In this document: one piece after another, positions 7,879 through 17,634 of the stretch | Layout: every line of letters starts with the position of its first letter | Position numbering within the stretch: the stretch's first letter is position 1 | DNA from: UBA3537 sp045561735 | GTDB lineage: Bacteria; Bacteroidota; Bacteroidia; Flavobacteriales; Flavobacteriaceae | DNA: 64,000 nucleotides | Reading direction: 5' to 3' | Assembly (NCBI GenBank): GCA_045561735.1 | Contig: JBJKXC010000017.1 | Location: 30,073 to 94,072, forward strand | The notes under the pieces: generated by a model | Told to the model about the DNA's origin: nothing | Database searches by the model: none | The model's input: only the letters and a program-made list of their open reading frames with translations | Position numbers and translations under genes: made by a program

Positions 7879-9978
7879 CTAATCTATAATAACTCTTTTG
7901 GTAATTTGATTATTTCCAATAGTCACTTTTATCAGAAAAACCCCAGAATTTTCACTGCTCAAATCAATGGTTTCATTAAAATTGAAGCTATTTTCATAAT
8001 TATTTTCAAACACAACTCTCCCTAAAAGATCATAGATTAATATTTCAACATCTGAACTATTTAGTGAATTAATTTCCAAATTAAAGACACCACTGCTGGG
8101 GTTGGGGTAGACTATAATATCATTTGCTGATATATTAAATTCCCCACTGCTAAGAGCTGCTTCGGTACAAATTTCTATAGACCAGTCATTAAGTACTCCA
8201 GTGTCATCGATGTAGCCGTCCGATATATACAAAGCCCAATCGTTTGTGGTCCAATTTTCTGCAACGTTATCTGCCGATACAAAAGTTGGCATTTCGTTAA
8301 AAATGCTAAGGGGTTGATAAGGTGAGAATGTACCAACAGTTGGATTCGCACAAACAATGGTTCCAGCACCATCTGTAAAGGTCACATCCAAACCGTCTTC
8401 CTCGTCACAATCCCTGCCCCATAAAATTGAATAAGTGGTTAAGTCTGGATGGAATACTGCTATTAATAAATCATTTATATATGTATGGCTTACATCAACA
8501 TTAACCGATATGCTAGATATTGAGGCATATTCAGGCAATGTTAGGGGGACTAGGATTCTTTCACCATAACTGTCATTCGTTCCATTGGCATCAATTCCAT
8601 CTGGTATGGCAATGGCTAAGTTTTCCTCAGAACTAAAATTAAAACACTGAATGGAAGTACAGTTATTGCTTAGAATAAAATTGATTGTTCGGGTATCTAC
8701 TGAATTTCCAAAACCACTCGTGGTCGCGCTAACGCTGATGTTATAATTCCCTTGGGCTGTATTTGCAATATTACTTACGCTCATTGTGACAGTAGTATCT
8801 GAGTTAGCGGATGCGGGTGAAAAAGAAACTGTAGATCCATCGGGTTGGCCAGTGGCAGAAAAATCAACTACAGTATTAAAACCATTGTAAGTAGAGAAAT
8901 TAAATTCGAAGACTGCTTCCTCACCAATATCAGGGCAAGAGAAAACAGCATCCTCAGTTACGGCTGTAATTTCAAAATAAGGGTCGGTAGATCCACAAGT
9001 GACGGTATTTGGCTTAAACTGACTTTGTAAAATGTTAATGTAATTATTTACAACGTCTATTTGACCTTGAGTAAATGCATACATGCAAGCATCGTTAGTG
9101 TAATCCATGTAATTCATAGACATTTCATATTCTCCTGCAACACATCCAGGAATTGACCCTGGACTTGGGCAGCCTCCATTTGCTCCACTAGCCAAAGGGG
9201 TATCGCTGATTCCATCATCAACTGCGCAGCCCCCATCACCCCAAATATGACTTAAGTTATAAAAATGTCCAAGTTCATGAGTTACAGTTCGACCTAAATT
9301 ATAGGGTGCTCCTGGGACAATACCAGAATTGGGGCAACCAGCACCAGAACCAAATGCACCAACGCTCATGACAACTGATTGACCAGCTGCAATACTGCCA
9401 CCCAGAGGAGAGTAACCTAAAATCCCCCCAATATTTTTAACTAAAAAATTCATGTAGCCACTCCAGTTATTATCAAAATCATTCCCATTACCGAAATTGT
9501 AACCGATTGTTACAGCAGGGCCACCGTCTACTAAATCATTATCAGTATTGGCTGGATGATTTTGAGTGGCAATACAAAATGTTATATTTGCGCTTCCATG
9601 AACCACACCAGGGTAAAATTGACTTGCTGAATTCCAAAGATTTGCATCAGGATTTGTAGCTGTATAATCGCCGTTAAGAATATCAACTTGTGTTTGTGCT
9701 AGGGCTTCTAAACAAGATCTATCTGATTCCGAGCCAGTGGGAAAATGAACGGCCACTGGAATTACTACAGGATTCAGAGCATTATTACTTAGATCAATAT
9801 TTGCAGATTTTAGAACTTGAGCCTTAAATTTAGCTTGATTTTTATGCCATTCTTGGGCAAATACTGGGTCTTGCATTTTTTTCTCCATGTGGGCCACCAT
9901 CCCACAAGAACGATCCTGTGCCGAAATAAAGTTAATTGTTGAAAAAATTAAAATTAGCAGCGTTATATATTTTTTCAT
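7879..9978 (-). CDS. Secreted M43-family zinc metalloprotease with P domain and type IX sorting domain
   Basis: 699 residues. An N-terminal signal peptide (to about residue 20) is followed by a pro-region and a catalytic domain. The zinc motif HELGHFYNLSH (residues 234-244) and a methionine turn near SMNYMDY place it in the pappalysin/cytophagalysin (M43) family. A beta-rich region (about 335-440), a proprotein-convertase P-like domain (about 450-605) and a C-terminal sorting domain (YPNPSSGVFNLEI, then GVFLIKVTIGNNQITKRV) follow. It is thus exported by Sec and then the type IX system, and is probably surface-bound or released to degrade proteins. It is a single gene, with TAAATTTG just upstream on the same strand (10004-9997) as a possible promoter. 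Confidence 0.9.
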   Translation of the reverse strand: MKKYITLLILIFSTINFISAQDRSCGMVAHMEKKMQDPVFAQEWHKNQAKFKAQVLKSANIDLSNNALNPVVIPVAVHFPTGSESDRSCLEALAQTQVDILNGDYTATNPDANLWNSASQFYPGVVHGSANITFCIATQNHPANTDNDLVDGGPAVTIGYNFGNGNDFDNNWSGYMNFLVKNIGGILGYSPLGGSIAAGQSVVMSVGAFGSGAGCPNSGIVPGAPYNLGRTVTHELGHFYNLSHIWGDGGCAVDDGISDTPLASGANGGCPSPGSIPGCVAGEYEMSMNYMDYTNDACMYAFTQGQIDVVNNYINILQSQFKPNTVTCGSTDPYFEITAVTEDAVFSCPDIGEEAVFEFNFSTYNGFNTVVDFSATGQPDGSTVSFSPASANSDTTVTMSVSNIANTAQGNYNISVSATTSGFGNSVDTRTINFILSNNCTSIQCFNFSSEENLAIAIPDGIDANGTNDSYGERILVPLTLPEYASISSISVNVDVSHTYINDLLIAVFHPDLTTYSILWGRDCDEEDGLDVTFTDGAGTIVCANPTVGTFSPYQPLSIFNEMPTFVSADNVAENWTTNDWALYISDGYIDDTGVLNDWSIEICTEAALSSGEFNISANDIIVYPNPSSGVFNLEINSLNSSDVEILIYDLLGRVVFENNYENSFNFNETIDLSSENSGVFLIKVTIGNNQITKRVIID

Positions 9979-10103
9979 TTTCTAAATTTATTTTTGCAAA
10001 TTTAATAAAATTATTATAGGTATTTTTTTAATATTTGATCATTTTTAAAATTGTATAATAACGTCATATTTTTATCTTAGTAAATTAATTTCACAACAAT
10101 ATT

Positions 10104-11027
10104 TTGAAAATAAAAACTGCGGCTGATTACAAACAAATTAAGCCCTCTGTCATCACGATTGGGACCTTTGACGGAGTTCATATTGGGCACCAAAAAATCA
10201 TTCACCGGCTTGTATATACTGCTCGAAAAAATGATTTACAGGCTTTGGTACTTACCTTTTTTCCACACCCGAGAATGGTCATTCAAAACGATGCTAATAT
10301 CAAACTAATCAATACCATTGATGAAAAAGCAACCCTGTTGGAACAACTAGGCGTTGATCATTTGGTGGTTAAAGAATTTACAAAATCATTTTCTCGCCTA
10401 ACCGCTTTAGAATATGTAAGGGATATCTTAGTAAATAAACTCAAAGTTAAACACATAATCGTAGGATATGATCATCACTTTGGTAGAAACAGAACGGCTA
10501 ACATCAATGAATTAAAAGAATTCGGTACTTTTTATGATTTTGAGGTAACCGAAATTGGACCACAGGAAGTCGATGACGTAGCGGTCAGCTCTACCAAAAT
10601 TAGGTCTGCAATTTTAAAAGGTAATATTTCAAGAGCCAATAAGTTTTTGGGTTATAATTTCATGCTAACCGGCACTGTCATTAAAGGTAAAGGTTTGGGG
10701 AAAACCTTGGATTTTCCAACAGCTAACATTCAAATTGAAGTCGCCTATAAATTAATCCCGAAGCATGGGGTTTATGTTGTGAAATCTCAAATTAAAGGGG
10801 TAGAGGTTTTTGGAATGATGAATATCGGTAAGAATCCTACCGTTTCACAAGGCAATCAAATAAAAATTGAAGTTCATTTTTTCGACTTTAGTGCAAACTT
10901 GTACGGAGCGGTTTTAAAAATTGAACTTTTGGATCATTTGCGAAGTGAAATTAAATTTCCAAATATTGAAGCCCTTAAATTACAATTAGAAAAAGACAAA
11001 GCAGACGCAACCAACGCATTGATTTAA
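10104..11027 (+). CDS. ribF: Bifunctional riboflavin kinase / FAD synthetase
   Basis: 307-residue enzyme making FMN and then FAD from riboflavin. The N-terminal FAD synthetase nucleotidyltransferase domain has GTFDGVHIGHQ (about residues 21-31) and the C-terminal flavokinase domain has GKGLGKTLDFPTANI (about 197-211). The length fits the family. The start codon must be TTG at 10104, because no ATG or GTG lies between the upstream stop region and the conserved core; the encoded MKIKTAADY start is typical. It is first in a run of co-directional genes that reaches the 2-hydroxyacid dehydrogenase. Confidence 0.95.
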   Translation: MKIKTAADYKQIKPSVITIGTFDGVHIGHQKIIHRLVYTARKNDLQALVLTFFPHPRMVIQNDANIKLINTIDEKATLLEQLGVDHLVVKEFTKSFSRLTALEYVRDILVNKLKVKHIIVGYDHHFGRNRTANINELKEFGTFYDFEVTEIGPQEVDDVAVSSTKIRSAILKGNISRANKFLGYNFMLTGTVIKGKGLGKTLDFPTANIQIEVAYKLIPKHGVYVVKSQIKGVEVFGMMNIGKNPTVSQGNQIKIEVHFFDFSANLYGAVLKIELLDHLRSEIKFPNIEALKLQLEKDKADATNALI

Positions 11028-11088
11028 TACCAAAAATATGAGGTACTTGTGATCAATTGATTAAATTTGTGAACTAAAAGCATTAAAA

Positions 11089-12360
11089 ATGTTACAACTC
11101 GGGTTTTTAAGAGCAAACAAAGCAGCAGCGATCGAACGCTTATCCAAGCGCATGGATAATGCTGAAGTCAACATAGAAAATGTTTTGGAACTGGATGCCT
11201 CAAGAAGAAATACACAAACCGAACTGGACAAGACCGCTTCAGCGCTCAATGGCTTGTCCAAAGACATTGGAATGCTCTTCAAATCCGGTCAAGTTGAAAA
11301 GGCCAATTTACTCAAACAGAAAACAGCCGATTTAAAAGATAAAAAGGGAACCCTTACAGAGACATTAAACAGTACTTCGGAAGCCCTACAAAACTTATTG
11401 TATCAGCTTCCTAACCTTCCACATGCGTCTGTTCCTTCAGGAAATTCTGAAGATGATAATGAAGAGGTCTTTCGTTCTGGCACAGTGCCAAATTTACATT
11501 CGAATGCCCAACCGCATTGGGAATTAGCCAAAAAATACGGCATCATTGATTTCGAACTGGGGAATAAATTAACGGGGGCTGGATTTCCTGTTTACAAGGG
11601 GAAAGGGGCCCGGCTTCAACGTGCGCTAATCAACTACTTTATAGATAAAAACACCGCTGCCGGTTACAGCGAAATTCAAGTTCCGCATCTTGTCAATGAA
11701 GCTTCGGGCTTGGGGACGGGACAACTCCCAGACAAAGAAGGGCAAATGTATTATGTAGCAGCCGACGATTTATACCTGATTCCTACGGGTGAGGTTCCTG
11801 CCACCAATATTTTTAGAGATGTCATTTTAAATGCCAATGAATTGCCAAAACAATTGACTACCTATACGCCCTGTTTTCGAAGAGAGGCGGGAAGCTACGG
11901 TGCTCATGTACGCGGTTTGAATCGTTTGCATCAATTTGATAAAGTTGAAATTCTTCGCGTAGAACACCCTTCAGAATCTTACAAGGCTTTGGATGCCATG
12001 GTTGCCCACGTCAAAACCATTTTGGAAGCCTTAAAGTTGCCTTATAGGGTTTTAAAACTATGTTCTGGAGATTTAGGATTTACATCGGCGCTGACCTATG
12101 ATTTTGAAGTATTTTCAACCGCCCAAGACCGTTGGCTAGAAGTATCTTCGGTTTCAAACTTTGAAACATTTCAAGCCAATCGATTAAAATTACGCTTTAA
12201 AAATAAGGATGGTAAATCAGAACTGGCGCATACGCTCAACGGAAGTTCTTTGGCACTGCCACGCGTATTGGCTGGAATTCTTGAGAACTATCAAACAGAA
12301 ATGGGCATTGAAATCCCTGAAGTTTTAATTCCTTATACCGGCTTTGACCGTATCGATTGA
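11089..12360 (+). CDS. serS: Serine-tRNA ligase
   Basis: 423-residue class II synthetase. An N-terminal coiled-coil arm (about residues 25-100) contacts the long variable arm of tRNA-Ser. The catalytic core shows motif 2 (FRREAGSYGAHVRGLNRLHQ, about 264-283) and motif 3 (NGSSLALPRVLAGILEN, about 384-400). The ATG at 11089 gives the expected MLQLGFLRANK start. It lies 61 bases after ribF. Confidence 0.97.
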   Translation: MLQLGFLRANKAAAIERLSKRMDNAEVNIENVLELDASRRNTQTELDKTASALNGLSKDIGMLFKSGQVEKANLLKQKTADLKDKKGTLTETLNSTSEALQNLLYQLPNLPHASVPSGNSEDDNEEVFRSGTVPNLHSNAQPHWELAKKYGIIDFELGNKLTGAGFPVYKGKGARLQRALINYFIDKNTAAGYSEIQVPHLVNEASGLGTGQLPDKEGQMYYVAADDLYLIPTGEVPATNIFRDVILNANELPKQLTTYTPCFRREAGSYGAHVRGLNRLHQFDKVEILRVEHPSESYKALDAMVAHVKTILEALKLPYRVLKLCSGDLGFTSALTYDFEVFSTAQDRWLEVSSVSNFETFQANRLKLRFKNKDGKSELAHTLNGSSLALPRVLAGILENYQTEMGIEIPEVLIPYTGFDRID

Positions 12361-12409
12361 CACAAGAAATTCTTGCTTGACAATTAGTATATTTACCAAA
12401 AGCATTGCA

Positions 12410-14209
12410 ATGAAATTATGGATTTATCTCTTTTTTGGATTGTTTTGCCTGAGCATTCAAGCCCAGACCGATTTGGATTTGGCGGAATCCTATTATGACA
12501 AAGGCGAATTTAAAAAAGCTTTGAATTTATACAAAAAACTGCAATCCACACAGCCCAACAATTCCAAGCATTCCTTTAGATTGATAAAAATTCTACAAGA
12601 ATTAGAACAATTCAAAGCGGCAGATTCCTTGATTAGCAGCCAATTAAATCGCACAAAAAACCCTCAATTATTGGTAGAAATGGGGTATAATTACCAGCTT
12701 CAAAATCAGTTGGAAGCTGCACAGGATTATTACAGCCAAGCTTTAAATCGGGCTCGTGAAACTCCCACTTACAGTTATTCTATTGCCCTCAAATTTGAAG
12801 AACATTCTTTAGTAGACCAAGCGATAGAGGTCTATAAACTGGCTATCGGAACTACTCAAAATAACAGTTATGAATACCGATTGGCAGGGCTATATGCCAT
12901 AAAGAAGGATATTGAAAATATGTTTTTGAGTTATCTAAATTTTACCGCCCTCAACCCAAATTATAAAAATCAAATCTTGAAACTTTTTAGTGAATATATT
13001 TCCGATGATGCCAGCACTGAATACAACCGCCTTTTAAAAAAAATAATATTAAAAAAATTACAAACTAGTGCAAATATTTATTGGAATCAAATGCTTAGTT
13101 GGGTGTATGTTCAAGAAAAAAATTACAAGAAAGCCTTATTGCAACAAAAGGCCATTTTCTACAGGGGTCAAAGTTCTTTACAGGGAATCAACGAAGTGGC
13201 GTTAATGGCCAGGGAGACTAAATCATATGATGTAACCTCAGAGGCCTTTACATTTATTATTGAGCAGTCCCAAGAGCCTAAGCTTATTTTGGAAGCCAAT
13301 CGTCAATTGTTGGTATTGGAAGTGATGCGCTTTGATGCCCCTGAATACAAGCGTATAGCTTCCGACTATGAGGCACTTTTAGAGCTTTATGGTGTCAATG
13401 ACAATAGCATTGAACTTCAATTGTCATATGTTGAATTTTTAGCATTTCATTACAATAAAAAAGATACTGCCATTTCGTTTTTGAAACAAAACATTAAATC
13501 GAATATGTCAAAATTCGCATTGGCCAGACTCAAATTAAAGTTGGCAGATATATTGCTAATCCAAGAACAGTTCAATCGCGCCTTGGTTTTTTATACGCAA
13601 GTTCACAGTCAGATAAAGAACAGCACCCTGGCCCAAGAAGCCCGCTTTAAAGCGGCCAAAACAAGTTTTTACAAAGGCGATTTTGATTGGGCAGAATCTC
13701 AACTCAAGGTTCTAAAATCTTCCACCTCACAGCTTATTGCTAACGATGCTCTTGATTTGCAACTCTTAATTACAGACCATAAATTTGGAGACAGCCTTCA
13801 GACCCCTTTAAAATTATATGCCAAAGCCGATTTTCTAAACTTCCAAAATAAGCCAAAAGAATCCTTTAAAGTTTTAGACACATTAATTACGGTACACTCT
13901 ACTCATCCCATTGTAGATCAGGCATTGATGTTACAAGCCCAAATTTTAGAATCAGAAGAAGACCATAAAGCCGCTGCAGCAAAGTACCATATCGTAATTC
14001 AAGATTTTTCACAAGAAATTTTGGCCGATGATGCTTATTTCGCTTTGGCAGAACTCTACAGAACTGTTCTAAATGATTCATCAAAGGCCCAATCATATTA
14101 TGAAAAAGTCATTTTTGAATACCAAGACAGCATACATGCCGTCGATTCTAAAAAACAATACCGACGTTTAAAAAGTCAATCTGAAAATACATTAAACACC
14201 AATTTATGA
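12410..14209 (+). CDS. Secreted tetratricopeptide repeat protein
   Basis: 599 residues from the ATG at 12410, which yields a clear signal peptide (KLWIYLFFGLFCLSIQAQ). The open frame extends 66 bases further upstream into the serS stop region, but that extension would put a non-hydrophobic tail ahead of the signal. The mature part is a long array of TPR helices (AESYYDKGEFKKALNLYKKL; YYSQALNRARETPTYSYSIAL; further copies about 430-590). It is probably a periplasmic or outer-membrane-associated scaffold, with no partner identifiable. Its stop overlaps the start of the DUF4286 gene (ATGA). Confidence 0.8.
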   Translation: MKLWIYLFFGLFCLSIQAQTDLDLAESYYDKGEFKKALNLYKKLQSTQPNNSKHSFRLIKILQELEQFKAADSLISSQLNRTKNPQLLVEMGYNYQLQNQLEAAQDYYSQALNRARETPTYSYSIALKFEEHSLVDQAIEVYKLAIGTTQNNSYEYRLAGLYAIKKDIENMFLSYLNFTALNPNYKNQILKLFSEYISDDASTEYNRLLKKIILKKLQTSANIYWNQMLSWVYVQEKNYKKALLQQKAIFYRGQSSLQGINEVALMARETKSYDVTSEAFTFIIEQSQEPKLILEANRQLLVLEVMRFDAPEYKRIASDYEALLELYGVNDNSIELQLSYVEFLAFHYNKKDTAISFLKQNIKSNMSKFALARLKLKLADILLIQEQFNRALVFYTQVHSQIKNSTLAQEARFKAAKTSFYKGDFDWAESQLKVLKSSTSQLIANDALDLQLLITDHKFGDSLQTPLKLYAKADFLNFQNKPKESFKVLDTLITVHSTHPIVDQALMLQAQILESEEDHKAAAAKYHIVIQDFSQEILADDAYFALAELYRTVLNDSSKAQSYYEKVIFEYQDSIHAVDSKKQYRRLKSQSENTLNTNL

Positions 14210-14535
14210 TCATCTACAATGAGACCATCAACATTGACGATGCCATTCATCAAGAATGGCGGGAATGGATGCAAGAATACATCCCTCAGGTTTTGGCCAC
14301 GGGCTTATTTTCCAAGTTGGTATTTTCCAAAGTTTTAATCACTGAGGAAATGGGTGGTACAACCTATTCTCTTCAATACTACGCTTATTCCAAAACCGCC
14401 CTTGAAGCCTACCATGAGCAGTATGTCCAAAAAATCCAGTCCGAAGGCATGAAACGCTTTGGGAACAAAATGCTTGCATTCCGAACTGAGCTTGAATTTA
14501 TTGATGAGTTTAAAGTAAGCAACAATGGCTGTTAA
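14206..14535 (+). CDS. DUF4286 family protein
   Basis: 109-residue cytoplasmic protein of the DUF4286 family, which is common in Bacteroidota directly before rsmA. Residues 1-40 contain NETINIDDAIHQEWREWM and the middle contains TYSLQYYAYSKTALEAY; it is likely a ferredoxin-like fold. The function is unknown. Its start overlaps the TPR stop by 4 bases and its end overlaps the rsmA start by 11 bases, so translation of the three is probably coupled. Confidence 0.8.
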   Translation: MIIYNETINIDDAIHQEWREWMQEYIPQVLATGLFSKLVFSKVLITEEMGGTTYSLQYYAYSKTALEAYHEQYVQKIQSEGMKRFGNKMLAFRTELEFIDEFKVSNNGC

Positions 14536-15307
14536 ACCAAAAAAACATTTCGGGCAACACTTTTTGAAAGAGGCTTCTGTCGCAAAAAAAATTGCGGATA
14601 CTCTATCGCTGAAAGGTTATGATAAGGTCTTAGAGATTGGCCCAGGAATGGGGGTGTTAACTGCTTATCTCTTAGAAAAACCCGTTACCACCTATGCCAT
14701 TGAAATCGATTCTGAATCCATTGCCTATTTGCAGGCCCATTTCCTTGAATTGTCCAACCGTATTATTAAAGCCGATGTTTTAAAATATGATTTTTCCAAA
14801 ACTTTTGGTAAAGATTCTTTTGCCATCATTGGAAATTTCCCATATAACATTTCGACTCAAATTGTTTTTAAAATGCTTGAAAACAGGCATCAAATTCCAG
14901 AATTTTCAGGCATGTTTCAAAAGGAAGTTGCTCAGCGAATCTGTATCAGTGAAGGGACAAAATCCTATGGAATTTTATCGGTTTTGGTTCAAGCCTTTTA
15001 CAATGCAAAGTATTTATTTACAGTCCCTCCGACGGTTTTTAACCCACCTCCAAAAGTAGATTCAGGTGTACTGCGTCTGACGCGAAAAAATGATTTTAGC
15101 TTGCCTTGCTCAGAAAAACTCTTTTTTAAAGTGGTTAAAAGCGCCTTTCAACAACGGCGTAAAACCTTGCGAAATAGCTTAAAAACCTTCAATTTGTCGG
15201 ATAATTTAAATGCAAATACTATCTTTGGCAAACGCCCTGAGCAGTTATCGGTAGTGGCTTTTATTGAACTCGCTTCGGCCATAGAAAACGATCAAAAAAA
15301 AGTGTAA
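14525..15307 (+). CDS. rsmA: 16S rRNA (adenine1518-N6/adenine1519-N6)-dimethyltransferase
   Basis: 260-residue KsgA/RsmA enzyme that dimethylates two adenines in the 3' hairpin of 16S rRNA, a late step in small-subunit assembly. It begins with KKHFGQHFLKE (about residues 5-15), has the SAM-binding loop EIGPGMGVLT (about 36-45), and motif IV GNFPYNIST (about 102-110), where Phe replaces the more usual Leu. The C-terminal helical domain has QQRRKTLRNSLK. It overlaps the DUF4286 gene and is followed 2 bases later by mgtE. Confidence 0.96.
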   Translation: MAVKPKKHFGQHFLKEASVAKKIADTLSLKGYDKVLEIGPGMGVLTAYLLEKPVTTYAIEIDSESIAYLQAHFLELSNRIIKADVLKYDFSKTFGKDSFAIIGNFPYNISTQIVFKMLENRHQIPEFSGMFQKEVAQRICISEGTKSYGILSVLVQAFYNAKYLFTVPPTVFNPPPKVDSGVLRLTRKNDFSLPCSEKLFFKVVKSAFQQRRKTLRNSLKTFNLSDNLNANTIFGKRPEQLSVVAFIELASAIENDQKKV

Positions 15308-15309
15308 TA

Positions 15310-16680
15310 GTGGAAACGCCTAAGGAACATATCACATTTGAATTCTCAGCGGCTTTGTTGGAGACAGTTGAATCGGGCATCAAAAATAAAAATGATGCTG
15401 CCCTTCAAAAGCAACTCAATGCATTGCACTATGCAGATATTGCCGAGATTCTAGATGAGCTTAATTTAGACCAAGCGACCTATATCATCAAACTTTTAGA
15501 TAGTGAAAAAACCTCCGATGTTTTATCCGAATTGGAAGAAGACCTCCGAGAAAAGGTTTTACAAAACTTATCTGTCAAAGAAATAGCGGAAGAGGTTAAA
15601 GAGCTGGATACAGATGATGCTGTCGATTTGATTTCTGAGTTACCCCCGGATCGAAAGCAAAAGGTAATTGCTCAGATAGACGATAAAGAACTGGTGGCAG
15701 ACATCAACGAATTGTTAGAGTACGATGAAAATTCTGCTGGCGGTTTGATGGCCAAGGAGTTGGTTAAAGTTTATGAAACATGGACCGTTGCCGGTTGCCT
15801 CAGAAAAATTAGAACCCAAGCCGAAAATGTCAAACGCGTACATTCAATATACGTCGTGGACAAAGCGGATAAATTAATTGGTCGCCTTTCTTTAAAAGAT
15901 CTTTTGATTGCCAAAAATGAAACTAAAATTAGTGCCATTTACATTCCAAAAGTAGATGCTGTTCATGTTAACGATGACGATGAAGATGTGGCCAGGCTCA
16001 TGGCAAAATACGACTTAGAAGCCGTTCCTGTCGTAGACGATGAAAAAACATTACTAGGCCGTATTACCATTGATGATATTGTGGATGTCATCATTGAAGA
16101 AGCTGAAAAAGATTACCAATTGGCAGCAGGTATTACGCAAGACGTCGATGCTGAGGACAGTATTTTTGCACTTACCAGAGCCCGATTACCCTGGTTATTT
16201 TTAGGCCTTATTGGTGGTGTTAGTGCTGCTATTATCATGGGGACATTTGACACCATTATTGAAGATTTTCCTCTTATTCTATTATTTACGCCGCTTATTG
16301 CAGCCATGGCCGGGAATGTAGGGGTTCAATCCAGCGCCATCATTGTTCAGGGATTGGCCAATGACGACATCAAAGGCAGCATCAATAGCCGTTTGATCAA
16401 AGAAATGCTTTTGGCTACGCTAAACGGCATTATATTGGCAGTGTTTTTATTCGGCTTCATGTGGTTCTGGCAACAAGACTTCCAAACGGCTTTGGCTGTC
16501 TCTGTTTCGCTAGTAGCAGTGATCATTGTAGCTGGGATTGTGGGGACATTTATTCCTTTATTTTTACACAAAAGAGGTATCGACCCTGCCATTGCCACAG
16601 GGCCATTTATTACCACTTCCAACGATATTTTTGGGATTTTAATTTATTTCATCATCGCCAAGTTCATTTTAAATATTTGA
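15310..16680 (+). CDS. mgtE: Magnesium transporter MgtE
   Basis: 456-residue Mg2+ channel. The N-terminal superhelical MgtE_N domain (about residues 10-130, with repeated LSELEED/ISELPPDRKQ units) senses cytosolic Mg2+, two CBS domains follow (about 135-260), and the C-terminal membrane domain has five helices (about 290-456), including the pore stretch PLIAAMAGNVGVQSSAI. The start is GTG at 15310, two bases after the rsmA stop; no ATG fits. Coupling to rsmA is likely. Confidence 0.95.
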   Translation: METPKEHITFEFSAALLETVESGIKNKNDAALQKQLNALHYADIAEILDELNLDQATYIIKLLDSEKTSDVLSELEEDLREKVLQNLSVKEIAEEVKELDTDDAVDLISELPPDRKQKVIAQIDDKELVADINELLEYDENSAGGLMAKELVKVYETWTVAGCLRKIRTQAENVKRVHSIYVVDKADKLIGRLSLKDLLIAKNETKISAIYIPKVDAVHVNDDDEDVARLMAKYDLEAVPVVDDEKTLLGRITIDDIVDVIIEEAEKDYQLAAGITQDVDAEDSIFALTRARLPWLFLGLIGGVSAAIIMGTFDTIIEDFPLILLFTPLIAAMAGNVGVQSSAIIVQGLANDDIKGSINSRLIKEMLLATLNGIILAVFLFGFMWFWQQDFQTALAVSVSLVAVIIVAGIVGTFIPLFLHKRGIDPAIATGPFITTSNDIFGILIYFIIAKFILNI

Positions 16681-16681
16681 G

Positions 16682-17620
16682 ATGAACATTCTTCATGTGG
16701 ATACCAACCATCCGTTGCTAATAGAACAACTAGAAGCCCTTGGGCACCACAATATTGTTGATATTTCAAGTTCTAAAACTGAAATTACTGCTGTAATTTC
16801 TAAATATGATGGCCTTGTCATCCGCAGTCGTTTTCCCATTGATAAAATATTTTTAGACCAAGCCAAAAATTTAAAATTTATTGCTCGGGTAGGAGCAGGT
16901 TTGGAAAATATTGATGTGGGTTATGCCCATCAAAAAGACATTCATTTAATTGTAGCACCTGAAGGTAATTCAAATGCCGTGGGCGAGCATGCACTGGGAA
17001 TGTTGTTGGCCTTGTTTAATAAACTGAACCAGGCCAACCAAGATGTCCGATGCGGTTTGTGGCCAAGAGAGGCCAACAGAGGTGTGGAACTGGATGGTAA
17101 AACCGTTGGAATTATTGGTTATGGTCATATGGGCAGAGCCTTTGCTAAAAAGCTCAAAGGCTTTGAAGTTGAGCTTTTATGCTATGATATCAAACCTAAT
17201 GTTGGGGACGAAAATGCCATCCAAGTATCTTTGGAAACTCTTCAAAAGCATGCAGAGGTTTTGAGTTTGCATACCCCCGAAACACCACTTACAAAACAAA
17301 TGGTCAATCGTCAATTTATCGACAAATTCACCAAGCCCTTTTGGCTTCTCAATACCGCACGTGGTAGCAGTGTGGTCACTAAAGATTTGCTATTGGCATT
17401 GGAGTCTGGGCAAATTTTAGGCGCTGGATTGGATGTGTTGGAGTATGAAAAAAGCTCGTTTGAAGCCTTTTTTGTAGAGAGCAAAATTCCCGATACCTTT
17501 AAAAAGTTGATACAGTCTGAAAAGGTTTTGCTTTCACCGCATGTGGCTGGATGGAGCAAGGAAAGCCATAGAAAATTAGCCCAAACCATTTTGGATAAAA
17601 TTCAGGCTATTTTTCATTAG
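16682..17620 (+). CDS. NAD-dependent D-2-hydroxyacid dehydrogenase (phosphoglycerate dehydrogenase-like)
   Basis: 312 residues with the two-domain D-isomer dehydrogenase fold. The Rossmann motif GYGHMGRAFAKKL is near residue 145; the catalytic Arg lies in NTARGSSVV (about 224-232), Glu in the GLDVLEYEKSSF region, and His in SPHVAGWS (about 289-296). It lacks the C-terminal ACT domain of long SerA enzymes. The best guess is 3-phosphoglycerate dehydrogenase or a related 2-hydroxyacid dehydrogenase; the substrate is open. It begins one base after the mgtE stop and ends the run; the next gene is convergent. Confidence 0.8.
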   Translation: MNILHVDTNHPLLIEQLEALGHHNIVDISSSKTEITAVISKYDGLVIRSRFPIDKIFLDQAKNLKFIARVGAGLENIDVGYAHQKDIHLIVAPEGNSNAVGEHALGMLLALFNKLNQANQDVRCGLWPREANRGVELDGKTVGIIGYGHMGRAFAKKLKGFEVELLCYDIKPNVGDENAIQVSLETLQKHAEVLSLHTPETPLTKQMVNRQFIDKFTKPFWLLNTARGSSVVTKDLLLALESGQILGAGLDVLEYEKSSFEAFFVESKIPDTFKKLIQSEKVLLSPHVAGWSKESHRKLAQTILDKIQAIFH

Positions 17621-17634
17621 AATACAGTTTTATT

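Noticed and set aside
12344..12409. Upstream start for the TPR protein
   Set aside because: The extension overlaps serS and precedes a complete signal peptide that begins at 12410.
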